64,000 nucleotides of DNA. Origin: Linepithema humile. Taxonomy: Eukaryota; Arthropoda; Insecta; Hymenoptera; Formicidae. The position numbers and the translations under genes are program-made. Below are positions 13,625 through 26,630 of the stretch, piece after piece. The DNA is taken from contig NC_090132.1 of NCBI RefSeq assembly GCF_040581485.1, forward strand, positions 9,869,001-9,933,000, written 5' to 3'. Under the pieces are notes generated by a model. It was not told the DNA's origin. It did no database searches and saw only the letters and a list, made by a program, of their open reading frames with translations. The first letter of the stretch is position 1; every line of letters starts with the position of its first letter.

Positions 13625-16600
13625 AATATATATATATAACAAATTGACATTTATTTAGATATAACAAAAATGACATGTATCACAAAAATGTCATTGCAAA
13701 TAAAATATAACGTCGCCGCACAATGAAATATAACGGTCTTACCGAGCTAAAGGTGCGCAATTTTTCTCAGAATTATCTGTAAAAACTATCGAAAATCTTT
13801 GAGAACTATTCCTAAGAAAACGCTTTCTAAGGAGAGATCGTATAATGTTCAAGCAAAATGGAACAAACGAAAAAATTTAACAGAAGATGACAAGATGCGG
13901 GCAACAAGAGACAATAAATTGGATTGAATTATTAGGAATTTATGACCGAAAGAGATAAAATTGATCATTGTGCGATAAACGTTTCATTTAATTTCAGTTC
14001 TCGATATATTGCCGAAAATACGAGAGAAATCATCCTTTTAATTCTAATTTACGGTAAAGAAGGATTCGTGCGCCTACGGCAACCGGTTTTCCCGCGCTAG
14101 TTAACCGATGTTATATTGCGATCACCCGGTGAATTATTCCCAAGCGAAATACCGGTATGCCCGCGAGGCGGTATAAGTCTTCGAAATATAATAATCATCG
14201 AAGTATCCGGGCCCGTGGGTCGCCGCGGCCCTGACCGAGTGCCTTCGACGCAGAATCTCAAAAATCCGAGATGGGAACAACCGAGATCTTTCGGGCCAGG
14301 TATAACGATCTTTCCGATCCTCATCCTCGCCCGGAATATAAACTGTTTCTGGGAACGGGGAGTCGTATATCTTGTCGAACGACAATGCCGGAGTCACTCA
14401 CCCGCTCACCTGGCCGGACCTATCTCGATATAGATACGCAAGACGAAATCTGCTCCAGGAAGAGAAGATCGGATTGACGTTTCTCTTCTCTTTTTTCCAG
14501 GTGGCTTCACGATGCTCGCCTCGTCGTGGAAGGCACGCGGTAATCTTTTTGTTCCGGAGCTTGTCCCAGATAAATGATCTAATACGCCTTTTATTTCGTC
14601 TTTCGACACGCGATCTTCCATCGCTTTTAACAGCTAAACACTAATCGAGATAAAAGCCGCTGGTAACTTCTGGTTACGCGGTTGAAAGTGAGATCTTTTT
14701 TTTTTCTTCTTCTCATTTTTGCTCAACCGTTGTGTAAGATCTGATATATTTTCTACGAATCGCGGCACACTTGTAGATGCTAGCGTGCATTTATTATCTA
14801 CACAAGAAGTCTTTAATTTCACATCCTGTGTTTTGCGAAATTATCAAGTCGGAGTTAAACTGCGTTCTCACACAGGATTTTCTAGTAATTTCGACTTAAC
14901 ACCGCTCATCTTTCTCGCATCGCAATCTGTTTCTGGGGAAGTAGATAAATGATTTCTCTCTGACATCACCTAACCATTACACAGAAAGATACAATCGCGC
15001 AGTGAGTCATTAAATTGCAAATCTCCCCGAGCTGTACAGGAAGCGGCGCCTGGGATACAACGCGCTCCTCCTTAGCGAACTATTGCGATACACAGCCGCG
15101 TCATTATTCAAGTACCATCGGCGCGAAATGTTTCGATTTCCTCGAGCCTCGGCGGGCGTCGGGAAAGTGCGGGGAGGTGCGCGCCGTCGCGGCAACGGAG
15201 AATGACTGGACGAACTCGCTGGCATTTTATCTGGTAGTAAGTATCTTGTCGCCCGGCATTAATACGCCCGACCAGTCACCGGGGTGACAGATTCTTATCT
15301 AGGAAACCGAGGAGACACGCCGTCTCACCCGAGCTCGTGTCCCGGTCGCACCTCCGCTCCGAGAGATCCGTGGATCGCGCTGCTTACTACCGCGCGCGAT
15401 CCCGGCCGAGATCCTTCATTCGATCACGCTCCTGTTCCCGTCCGTTCTAATACACGGGAGGATGATCCTTTTGGCAGGTAGCCAACGGGACATCGCGATC
15501 TGCGCGCCGCGGTATTATCGAGGGGGAGAGTCTGCGAACCGGGCAACATTTTAAACGTCAGTCGCGCTACTTTGCATTCGCCGCAGGGAAATCGAGGACA
15601 CCTCAAGGACACCTCCGGACACGCCCGCGCACACATCAAGGAACGAAAGGAGGCGCGCTGTAGACTAATCAGTTTTATTTCGAGCCTCTTTTTGACAAGT
15701 CTGTCACTACATGTTAATTCAACGCTCGGGGAATATTTTGTAGCGTCGTTCCCTTCCTTGGATGTGCTAATCTCTTTGTAGTCACGGACGAGTTATCTCG
15801 CTCTTCTGTCACTTTAAACGAGGTATCTCAAGGCGATCTAATATCCATCCGAATTGGATAACAAATAGAACATTGTGTATGATCAGTAACATGTAACACA
15901 AAGGAAATGCGACCATTAAGAGCTACTGAAAATCAAAAGAGCTTCCAATCTTCCAATCGTTTCGTTTTAAGCTTTAATATTCTTTTAATAACAGACATAA
16001 TCACGCAAGTTTTTTCCAAATTAATATTAAATATTTGTCGTTGTATTTCGTGCGCGAATAATATACGGACAATGAGATATCTCCGTGTGTACGAAAAAAC
16101 TATAAGAAACTGCAATTCACGAATTAATGCGCTTTCTGATGTGCCTGCATAAATTGCAAGCCGCCGAAACGATACTAAATGCGCTGCTGAATTGAAGAGT
16201 CGTCACAATGTTCGTAATACGGGTCGCGCTTGCCACGAATTCGATCACAATGATTCGTACGAATCAAGGGAGGAGTGGAGAACGAAAATACGATCGCCGC
16301 GATCTTAATGACCACCGAGCCAATCGTACCTCCGATACGCCGAGAGTCGGCAGCCGGCCGTTTGAATGGAATAATTAGATGATTATCTTTTATTTATCCG
16401 CGGCTTTGATCAGCCGCCCTTGCGGCATAAAAGGACGCCATTTGCAATTATCCGAGAGACGAGGCAGAGCGTATCACCCGCGGGAATGATACCTCTATTA
16501 TAATCAAGCCTCCCATTACGAGCCACCCCCTCTATTTCGCGTGACCTCGATGTCAAAGGGAAATAGATAAAATATACTTTTTTCTTTATTTTTTTTTTTT

Positions 16601-17128
16601 CCACGCACTAACGTGTTTTCTTATAAGAATAATAATTTGGAAAATTGACGGACGGGACTCGTCGCAAATGCAGAAAAGACAGAAAGTGATAATGCAAGAC
16701 TTATGCAAAAGTAAACAGTAGTATTTGCAATTTTGCGATGAAATATTGCCGCGATATTTCTGCAACCTATTTATGCTATAAATCCTTTTTGTTTGCATAA
16801 ATCAATTAAATTTGCATTATGCGGAGGAGAGCGGTCGCTAATAGGTACGACTTACCGTTAAGATTTTCTGCTATTAGAAACTGGTTTTATCGCGAAAGAG
16901 GCATAAATAATTCTCAATAATTGCACAATAATCTCATACAATGATCACGCATGCTGACGTAAAACTCGCGATATAAATTAGCGTCATTTCTCATAACTCA
17001 CATTATGTAACATCCGGAATAATTAATTCTGGTTGAAAGTGGGTCCTCGTGCTACAGAACGCCTCGCCACATTCTTTCGTCACATCTCACTGATCTCGCG
17101 AAAATCTTTCTTTTTTGCTTCCAAACAT
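13625..17128. other. Partly GC-rich DNA without a supported gene
   Basis: A CpG-rich block at about 14.05-15.65 kb lies between AT-rich flanks. Apart from the candidate exon at 14501, no coding segment is convincing; the open frames overlap on both strands. Confidence 0.5.
14501..14539 (+). CDS. Candidate start-codon exon (weak)
   Basis: A very strong acceptor (tttctcttctcttttttccag) precedes 39 nt containing ATG at 14512 (MLASSWKAR) and a donor CGCG|gtaatc. This looks like a small exon joining a 5' untranslated leader to coding sequence, but no downstream exon was found and the donor is mediocre. The reading frame without splicing stops after 21 codons. Confidence 0.18.
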
Positions 17129-17814
17129 CTAAATCACCAAACGACCGGCTGCATTCGATTCCATTGATCGAATGACGGAATGCAGCGCACGGGGTCGCAT
17201 TATGCGGCTGTTAGGACGAAAAATTGAGCAGCTTTCGGTGTAATTTTCTGGAACCCCTAGTGTGGTCTCCACTTTGGAAATCGAGATACTCATGAAAAAG
17301 CGGAAGTATGAAATAGGTGAATCGTCTGATGCCCCTTCGACTGAATGAACGAGCGAAACGAGGCGTGGTTGTGAACCTAAAGTCAAAGATGGGACTGCTC
17401 CAAATCGAATACCTGTGTGAAAAACGCAGGCCGTTGTGTAGCCTACCGTGAAAATTACTTCGAATTGCAACAATGGAATCGCCAGTGAGTTGGTCGGTAA
17501 CATTGTCAACAGAAATTTTGAACCGGTTCTCGGAACTCGTAAGGAACGGAACCACCCAAGATGACATGATACAATGATACGCCCATGATTCTACTATTAC
17601 CGTAGGATCATCATTTCTTTTTACTGCAAAAGTCACGTTTACAGTCGGTCTCATTCCCAAAAGCTGCGGCATTTTCATACGATTTTTCAAAATTATCTTG
17701 GATGGAAAGACATATATTAATGGAAAAGTCTAACGTCCAAGTAGTTATATTCGTATATGTCATGAGAGCAACCGACCCAACATAAGAAAGAATACCGCGA
17801 CTAACATTCTGCAT
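17129..17814 (-). pseudogene. Three-frame open-reading cluster, possible decayed gene
   Basis: On the minus strand three frames stay open over adjoining parts of one 690-bp stretch: 67 codons from a Met at 17814, 160 codons at 17690-17211, and about 150 codons ending at 17129 (Met at 17509). Protein-like features (sequons NIT and NVT, scattered cysteines, VESWAYHCIMSSWVVPFL) shift from frame to frame, as in a coding sequence with two frameshifts. No family was recognised and no splice sites resolve the shifts. It may equally be chance openness. Origin (host gene or inserted element) cannot be told. Confidence 0.22.
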
Positions 17815-19009
17815 AAATATCTATCTTTTAAATTAAACTTCTGTAATGTTTAAAAATTATATTTTTTTTACTTTTTCATGATTACACTATGAAGTTTATC
17901 ATGGAATGAATATTACAATTTTGGCGTATCTCGATAAATTAACCAGTTCTTTTAAACAATAAACTTTTAAAGAATAAACAAAATTGGTTAGAAAATTGCC
18001 AGATATACGTTATGCAAAATAATCTCTGAGTTGTAGAAAGTGTGTTACGCGCGCATAATGGAGCGATTATTACAGATTTTACTACTTGGTAAATAAATCA
18101 GTTGCGCACAGCTGCACCACTTGATTCGTCTAGAAACTACGGGAGCGTTTATGATTCTAATAAATACTTGAAAGAAAATATATCAGCAGATACGGTATAC
18201 TAGCGAGAATATCTGCAACTGTCTTGCGAACAGCTCTACTCCACATGAGATCAATTAGAGGAAAATACAGCACAGTTGTTTGTAATTATGAGTAACTGGT
18301 TAAAGAGAATTACCTGCAAATAAGAATGATCATTGTGAAATCGACGTCGACTGTATTGCGGACGTAAAATTACCATGACACAGAAAATTTCACCAAAATG
18401 ATGTCAGTGTAATTTCTTTTACGATAACATCGAGAAAATCACTGCAATGATTATCCTTGCGTTTAAATGCAAATATGTACAGTTCTAAAAGAAAGTTTCA
18501 AGATTTTTCAAAGTTTTCTTGCTGATATATTTCCATACCTCTACACAATTTTGCCCATTTCTTTCATACATTTGTTAAGCATGATAAATTAGCTATTGCT
18601 CTCAATGTCAGAAGAAAATGCAATTTCTCAAATGACATTGTAGATTGTAAAAATATATTAATCTTCCAGTTTAAACCTGACAATATACATACATCGAGAA
18701 TGCAGGATGCAGGATGCAGGATTAGAATGCAGGAAAATGGGAAAGTTTTACTTGTTTCCGAAAAGGTTTCTCTTCATTAATTTGAACAACTGAAGAATTT
18801 ACAAGGCTATTCAATAGAAAAAAATTTTATGATTATGTTTGATCTTTTACTGTATAAACTTTTATTGTACAATGCATACATTTCACTAGACTGTGAAAGT
18901 CTTTCGCAATGTTTTTCAACCGCCTAAAATTCTTTGCGGCGGATCAAAGCTGCACATAAAATAGAAAAGAAATATTAAGATATATTATTCTTTGACATTT
19001 TAAGGTTTC
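17815..19009. other. AT-rich DNA with a small tandem repeat
   Basis: No gene seen. Three copies of ATGCAGG lie at 18700-18720 with a stray fourth just after. Confidence 0.6.
18700..18720. repeat. (ATGCAGG)3 tandem repeat
   Basis: Three head-to-tail heptamers, followed a few bases later by another ATGCAGG. Confidence 0.9.
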
Positions 19010-19103
19010 AATTTTGTCTCTAATAAATCTTCCTTTTACGCATTTCCTACTCTGTATGGACTTGGGAATAGGAAAGTGGAAGGAAGATTTATTAGAGAAA
19101 ATT
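19010..19103. ncRNA. 94-bp hairpin, microRNA-precursor-like or foldback remnant
   Basis: Left arm from AATTTTGTCTCTAATAAATC and right arm ending GATTTATTAGAGAAAATT pair over about 26 positions with one bulged G. After a 7 by 4 internal loop a further 7-bp stem (TTTCCTA/TAGGAAA) closes a loop of about 15 bases. Length and shape suit an animal microRNA precursor, but I do not recognise a known mature sequence, and a small MITE would look the same. Confidence 0.35.
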
Positions 19104-21244
19104 TGCTTTAAGCTTTATCACAATTTTCGTTCTGTAGCGAAGTAAAGTTCAAATTGCGACAACAGAAAAGATTCATGCATATTATGTGAATAAATCACTC
19201 GAACGGTTGAAAACGGAAACACTTATTTACTTTTAATTTACAATGCGACAAATTTAAAGACCAAAACGCGCAAGAGTAGCGACGGGCAACAGTGAGTTTT
19301 CCTGTGAAAAAAATTGTTCGGTACGATGGGAAGAAAATAATGATCAGTTTGACCGCGTCATCCTGCGATCGTCACGAATTGATTTTTTCCGGCCGCACCT
19401 TTGTCGAACCACAATTCAATCACAGGTCATCGTGCTGCACTTCACGCCCTCGGAGGAGAAAAGATCCTCCGTATTATCGCAGGTATTGTCATCAGTGCCA
19501 AGAAATCTCGTTGGTTAACGAAACTAATCGTAATACTCGTTAAGCGGCACTTTCATTCAGAATCGCGCGTTACTTATCCTGGAAGCCCCGACAAATCGCG
19601 GAGGAGCGAGACTGAGCGCGATCGCCGGCTGAAATTTATGTCGGCGCGGCCGAAAATCGAGTTCGCGGGAACGCAGCACCGGGATAAGCACCGGCACCTC
19701 CACCGCCAACCACCACCATCATCAGCATCAGTACCACCGGCACGTCGTTGCACCGACTAAATCATTAGACGCTCGAAAGCACGCGCCCCCTGCGGTTTCG
19801 AGCATTAGTTCATCTGTCTCTGGTTCGCTTCGCAGCCGTCCTCCTTCTCGGCGGAGCACCTCGCCGCGTCCTTCTCCTTTCGTCCCCTCTTCCTCCGCGA
19901 TCCTCTCTCCACACCCCCCCGCGCACCACCTTCCTTCTCCGGCACCCTCTCGCTTCTTCATTGCCCACGTATTTCCTCCTTTCGCTCCTCTCCGTTCCTC
20001 TTCGTCTCGTTTCATCATTTTCTCTTTTCCCGTCCGTGCCGGGTATCTCGCGCTCGCTTCTTCCTCGATCGTCGCCGTCTCCTCGTCTCCGTTATCACGC
20101 GCCGTCTTTTTCCATCGGCTGCGCTTCTCGCGCTCTCCTATTCTCATCCAAGGTTCGGGGGGTTTCGGCCGGTGCGCGCCGCTTAATATATGAATCTCAC
20201 GCATCGAACCCCATGGCACCGCGGGGGCACAGCGAACGACATGTGTTTCTCTACTCTCGGGGTCTTCTACCCTCTCTGCCCAGCCGTTCTTCTCTCTTCG
20301 TCCCGTCCCGCGTGCATTTCCGTCGCACTTCTCTTCTCGATCAAGCCCTCACGTTCTTATTTTATTGGCACCGTTTGGAAAATCGAGTAGCGAAAGCAGT
20401 TGCTCATTGTAAACACGTTCGGCACTTTGCGATACGGCAGAATAATATATTTTCGATGGAAACGCTATTTCGTGACAGAATTGAGTCTTTTAACCATTCA
20501 GATATTTCTATGACACGTTCTTTAACAAAATATTAGATTATATTGTATTATTTTTCATTACGTTACATTACATTTTTATTTTCTTGAATATTCGCGAAAC
20601 AAGCGCTACAATTTGACTTGTAAAGATTTATTAAAACTTGTAATAAATTTTTGTAAAAGAAATGTAACTATTGGAAACTGTTCATTAATTTTACATTATT
20701 TCAAGAAGATTATTCAACATTTTTCGCTGGTTGTTAATAAAAGACACCCAAGACTGCAAGCGATATTTCTTGTAACAAAAATATTACTACTTCCCGAGCA
20801 AAAGTTATTTTCTCATTTCTCGACATAAAAAAAGGAGATCCCAAGAATAGATGTGGTCGACTTTCGAGTATAGTGTAAAATTTCAAACGACAATGTTCTA
20901 AAGCTTTTGTAGTAACTTTTGCATGCTTGGGAAAAGATGAAATAGTGGAAACATGTGGTCGGCACGAGTGAGCAGATCGATTTTCGATGGTTGTCAAAGA
21001 ACAATGAGATCAATAGGAAGATACAATCTTCTGGGAAAATTTCATTCAATTTGTCGATTTGTCTTCTTTTCACCTTTCTTATGAAATACTTACCACCCGC
21101 GGGCATACATTTCGCGCTTGCGGCAAAAACGATTTTAAAAGGCGGATTCCAATGGATTTTGATTCGTTCTTAAACTACTGCACTGTTCGTAAACAATGAA
21201 CCCTATTATTGAGTCTATTTGTCAAAATAATTTCAATTTCAGAA
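19104..21244. other. GC-rich, strand-asymmetric block and flanks
   Basis: About 19.3-20.4 kb is GC-rich. At 19840-20340 the plus strand is dominated by C and T, giving mirror-image low-complexity open frames (Glu/Arg-rich on minus, Ser/Leu/Pro-rich on plus). No coding sequence is supported; a promoter or CpG island is possible. The rest is AT-rich. Confidence 0.5.
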
Positions 21245-21292
21245 CATTCACCCGGCAAGCGGAAGACCCGGGTTCAATTCCCGGCTTAGCCA
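21245..21292 (+). tRNA. Truncated tRNA-like 3' half (pseudogene or SINE fragment)
   Basis: A perfect T-arm (CCGGG TTCAATT CCCGG, 21268-21284) is followed by CTTAGCC and A at 21292, where a tRNA acceptor strand and discriminator would be. Upstream, TTCAC-CCGGCAA-GCGGA resembles an anticodon arm with anticodon GGC but has C at position 33 and an A-C mismatch. No D-arm or matching 5' acceptor strand exists, so it is not a working tRNA. A run of six T follows near 21306. Confidence 0.55.
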
Positions 21293-24200
21293 TTCGTGTC
21301 CTGATATTTTTTCTTTCTTCCTTTCTTTCCAATAATTCCTATCAGTACATTCTCCATATGTGAGAACGATGTACTAAAATTTTCGTACACTTTAAGTATC
21401 TCGAACCAGAGATCGGTGTACAAATTTAACTGTCTCACGTAGACTAACAAATTAATTTCTTTAAGAAAAATTATAATTTCGCACTAACATCTCGCGACGG
21501 CTCTCTATGCCTTTCTATTATATTATTTGATAGTTATCATTTGAGCCTTTCCTTTATAGATTGTTTGATAATTTCAATTATCCTCGAAGAATACAAATTG
21601 TAAAACCACGTGCGTCAGTGAATGAAATAACCACACTCGCTCATCTCGTCGTCTTTCTTAAACCCAGGATTATTCGTACGCGCAATGTTAATGGACGATA
21701 TTCACAATCTGTTGTTCTCCCTTATTTCCTAATGAATATCTATTCGACTCGCGTCGCTAACGGTGCACACGAGGTGCGCCCAGATCTACCGCGTGTATCA
21801 TTTATCGCGACACGCGTAATCCCCTTCTCCGCGCTATTAAGTAAACATCGCATTAGGCAGGAAAATGTCAAGCGTATTCGCGTCGCGCCGTTGTACGTGC
21901 ATCTGTAACAAATGCGAGGCGATATAAAATAATAAGCCTATTAGTCACAGGGTCACGGGGGATCTTCACGGGCTCAGCCCGGAGACTAGGCCAGATAGAT
22001 CAACTTTCTCTCTTTCTCTCTCCCTCTTTAACCGGTCTTTTTTCTTCGCTCCGTCCTCCTCTCGAATGTATCATTCCGCTAGTATCTCGCGCGCGTATCA
22101 TTCGTGTTTCCACGTGTCTGCATACACGGCCGGCCTTACACCGGTCCCACAGTATTCACGCAAGGATTTATGACGCGTCCACTCATTCATAAAAATATTA
22201 TTCAAATTTAGACTGTCTAGACGGCGCGATGAGGAGTCGGATCGCCTCACGAGAGAATGCGCTGAAGGCGCTGCGTTTGGATTCATCGAGATGTTGTGTG
22301 TCGCCGTGGGAGAAAGGCTCGCCATATTCACCCTTTTCTCGTATTGATAGCTTGAAATCCTACCCGTCACTCCTCCGGATTTCCGGTGGAAGAATGATAT
22401 GGAAGTCCGGTAGAAGAATTTATATACTTCACAAAAAAGTTTCCAATAACCAAAAGTCATTAGTTGAACCTCGGATGATGTCAGGCCTTAAGTAATATTA
22501 CTCCTTTTCCGTTCCGTGACTAACGCAGTTTCTCGGAGAACCATAAACTTCTTGCGCAAGCGTACCGTTTTATCTGAAACAAAAATATTTATCTCTTGTT
22601 AGCAAAAATTGGGAAAATAATATTTAATAAAAATATTAGATTCCTATTTTACAAATACGCGATATTGGCGAGAAATTTGCAATTACCGCGTATCGATTGA
22701 AAATTAAGAAGCGAGGAATGTGGCAGGCTTTTTTCGAAAGGCACGCAGAGAGTTCTGCGTTTTACGAATCATTGTAAAACAGCTCGAATGTGGCTCGTGC
22801 GATATTTCAGAAATTAATCGTGACGATTCGCCAGTTTGCTTTCTTAGCACGGCGCCACGGCGTCGTTGTTGATTTCTTCGTTTTTCCGTGGTAACGCGAC
22901 GAGATTCCCGTCGCTGCTTCGAACAGTTTGCGCGCGATCGCCGACACGAGGACAAGTTATTGGCATCCCCTTTACGACATCGGCTCGATATCCCAACATT
23001 CTTGGCGAGACGTTATATCGCGAGATAATTTATGCACGCGCCGAGATACGCGTGATTATTTCGCGAGATAAGAGCGTGGGACGCGGCAATTATGAACGGT
23101 CGTACAGCCGATTGCAAAACTCTATTACGCGCTACGCAGACGGCGACAATCATTATAAAGCGGTTTTCTCTTATTTCAATCAATATGTATTAAATTTTAA
23201 TCAATTCTACAGCTACGCTTGGATATTTATCTCAATAAGAAATGTTGTTCGGTCTAAGAAGCTCGGATATATTTCATTCTTTATATCATCGAAGAATGTG
23301 TGAGTATTTGTTTGTATTAAAATATGGATGTTACAAACGTGCGCGAAAATAATTCTTGGCACATTGTTGATTATTCTCATTCGTGTAAAATTTTGCGTCC
23401 ACTTTTGTGCAGAATATTTCTCGCCCCTCCGCCGACAGTATCTCGTCGCGTCGCCTACGCTTACATCTTGATTCGCGAGTGTTAGCGCCATAAATAATGT
23501 CCCTGCCTCTCTTTCTCGCGGAATTTTATCGCCGGCCAACGTATTATGTGGGGCGAAAATTTAATGGCTAGGCAGAGTGTACATCCTTCGGAAATAATGG
23601 GCGAGTTGTTGCAGAAATGGCGGATACACGAAGCCTCGAGCGAGGATTTTGAAATACAATGCGGCATGTTTCGTGTCTAAAGTTTTATTTGGAATTTTTT
23701 CGTTCAAAATCAATTCATTTCCGAGACGTTTAAATTAATCCAGTAATAATAACTCTGTCTGAAGTTTGGAAAATTAATTGCTCTGTGCTTATTCGTAAAG
23801 AGATCGTATGTTTCTTCTGGAACGACGCCGGAATTAGCACAATTTTAAGGAGAAGAAAAATAGAAGAGAACGTGAGAGAAGGCGGACAGAAGCTGAACGA
23901 GCGAACGAGCACGGAAAGAGAGGGAATCGGCGCACGGGATCATGGTGAGCGGGCGTGTGCGATCTCTTCTATAAAACCCCACGGGTCACTAACTAAACCA
24001 ATGAGACCGTGCCGGGATTAAATAATTCATGCTGGGAGTGTAATCCGCAAATTTGTTTGGGATTACGGGCGCTCCGCGTATGCGCCGCGTGCGGTCAAAC
24101 AATGACTATCTTTCAACGCTGCGGTCACTATTCCGCACACCCACATTCCTTTTTAATATCTCAATTTAAAAAAAACCTGTCCGCGCCCTTGTAAATCCTT

Positions 24201-24530
24201 GAAACAAATTTACCGTACGGGGCAAATGTAAAATTCATTTGCGCACGATTCTGCGCCGAAGAAATTTGTATCTGATAAATTATCGCACATTAAGACACTA
24301 AATACCGGTTTTTTTTACGCGAAACTTGATTGCTTTTTCTTAAATTTAATTATTTGTTAAAAATATTACCGTTTAATGCCGCTCAAAATTCTCTTGATAG
24401 TAAAATTGATATACTTGAGATAAAAAAGCTTAAAATCACTATATTATTATTTCGTCTAATTAATATGATTAATATCAGTTTGTTTGGTTTGATATTTTTT
24501 TTCATTTTGACACTCGGTCGCAGAGAGTAA
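21293..24530. other. No recognised gene
   Basis: Alternating AT-rich and moderately GC-rich DNA (22.0-23.1 kb). Open frames overlap in opposite directions and none is supported. Confidence 0.55.
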
Positions 24531-26630
24531 CTGCGTATCGATGGTGGTCGCCGAGGCGGCATCGGGTTCGTCGGTTTGGTGTGCAAGCACTTTGAAAGCA
24601 GAGCGGGCGCGAAAACGCATGGGACGAGCGCACGGCGGGGGGGAGGGGATACGTCCAACGACATACGGGGAACATGATGTCCCACATTCTATGCGTCCGG
24701 TCGCCCGTTGCCTGACGCGCGACCTCCATTGGTTCTTTGGTGACGGATAAAGGCGAGATGGGGGGTCCTTTTACCTTATCCTAGTGACTCCGGAGGGGAC
24801 GGGCGGGCGCGCGTACACCGAGAACGGAAACACAAGTGCCAAATGCGTAATGATCGCTAAACGAAACCACCCTGACTCTCCGAATTTCAAGTACGTTTGT
24901 ATACTGCGGTGACACCGACCGTTAGGACAACGTCTCGACGCGTTCCCCAATTAATCGTTCACGTCACGCGGATGAAATAGAAAATCTCATAATTTTTGCT
25001 CAAAACAAGATGGAAACGTAACAAATACGAAGCGTAATAAATTGCCGAGCTTGAAGCATTTTCATCAATGTTTAATGCAACGTGATGTACGCATTATTGT
25101 AATCGCGAAGCTGGATTTCTGCCTCACAGTGGACACAAAATCCGCGCTCTCCCTCGTGGATTCATTCTGGCAACGTGAATGACTCATCCGACAAGTAGAT
25201 TTGAGTGCGATTTGAGTAAGCTCTTCCTGCGAGAGAACGTATTTTCTCTCCGATCGGCTTGAAACAACCAGGTGGCCGCGCGCCAGTTGTTTGCGCGCAA
25301 TCGGCAAGGCAACTACGCGGAGGAAAAAGGGAAAAAAAAAAGGGCGCGGACGGAATCATCGAGTCGGCTGTTAAAATTATAGAGCGAGACCGGGGCGTCG
25401 CGATGCCTCCCAGGGCGATGCGGCATTGAGTCGCGGGGGACCCCCGCGAAGAACCGCGACAATGGTGCCCACCGCGAAAGAGAGAAAAAGAGGGCACCTT
25501 CCTCCACGCTTGTGTTCTCCGCCATCCCCCCGCCTCGACTTCAGTCACGGGGGGTCCGCGTTCGCTGCCGGTCATTCGGTTGACGTGAACGTTTGTATAC
25601 GATCGCGCGAATTGCGATTTGGCGTGTACGCGCCTAATCGTGCAGCAACGAGCCCCGCCGGTCTCCTCTCGGCTGTTCCAAAGTCAGTTAAATCGACGGC
25701 GGCCGGGCGCTGAATTCGGCCCGGCACGCCCTTACATCGCAAATAAGGGTGCGCGTAATCCGCGCAGACGAAGAAAAAAACGTCGTAATATTCTGCGACT
25801 TGAGTGAAAAATGTCCCTTTATCAACTCCCCGTCGCCGAGCTCATCGATTCGCGTTCACCCTTTCCTGCGGATCGTTAGCGAGATTGCAGGGAACGAGCT
25901 CGATGTCGGCACGATCAACGGTGGCGCGTTCGGTCACGAGAACCCCCGCGTACAACCGCGACAATGAACGCCCGTTCGCGGGGGGTCCGTCTACGTGCTG
26001 CTGGATACTCCGGCCGACGCAGGCGAGCGCGTATGTACGTGCCACTTCCGACTTTTCGTGTATATTACTGTCCGGACCGCCGAGCACGGAGGAAATGGCG
26101 AGCTATCTTGATCACCGACGCGTTTACCGTCTTTATAGCATTACGGTAATTTACTTCGCGGCGGCAAGATTGAGAATGTTGTGCTCGGTGACAAGCTGAC
26201 GGCGAAACGGAGAAAGGATGGAGAACGAGACGAAAGAGAAGCGGAAGGAATAAAGGGAAGACAGTACTCGTCGCTTCGGCATGTTTATTAGGCCACTATT
26301 GAAGCTGCCAATCGACGCGGAAATTAATACGCGACCAAGCTCTTGTCGAGCTTCGCCTTTCATGTCTGTCAGCCCTTTGCGCCATCGCGTGAGCGAAAGC
26401 TCAAAAGCGCGGAAACGTGCCTTTATTTTCAAGAATTGGCGCGTCGAGTGGCACTCCGCGCACGAGTTGCACTCGACTCGACTATGGGCGCACGGTGCCA
26501 GATGTTTTCGAGTACTTTCGGGCACTCTTTCGCGCGTGCATGCAACACGCGCTACTTCGCGCTTCCTAAAAGCTGTTTCGACTCGCGACAACAATCGCAT
26601 TGTGTCGTCACTTTAAAAAACGTGTAAGGT
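24531..26630. other. CpG-rich block without supported gene
   Basis: Dense CpG. It has many overlapping open frames in all orientations, an ATTGG (inverted CCAAT) near 24730, and purine-rich runs near 25320-25345. It could be a promoter or regulatory island; no start or exon can be defended. Confidence 0.5.

Noticed and set aside
14530..14541. AAGGCACGCGGT, a 12-base match to the start of miR-124
   Set aside because: The match ends before the rest of the mature sequence, and no partner arm forms a hairpin around it.
19426..19482. 57-nt CAG-to-gtattg segment with one open frame (VIVLHFTPSEEKRSSVLSQ)
   Set aside because: Weak acceptor without a pyrimidine tract, a weak donor and no neighbouring exon.
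19728..20536. Long plus (191 codons) and minus (163 codons) frames facing each other
   Set aside because: Low-complexity mirror images of the pyrimidine-skewed tract, with no family features.
21093..21188. Minus-strand segment ending GGGTG|gtaagt with a late ATG
   Set aside because: Good donor, but the acceptor is weak and nothing joins to it.
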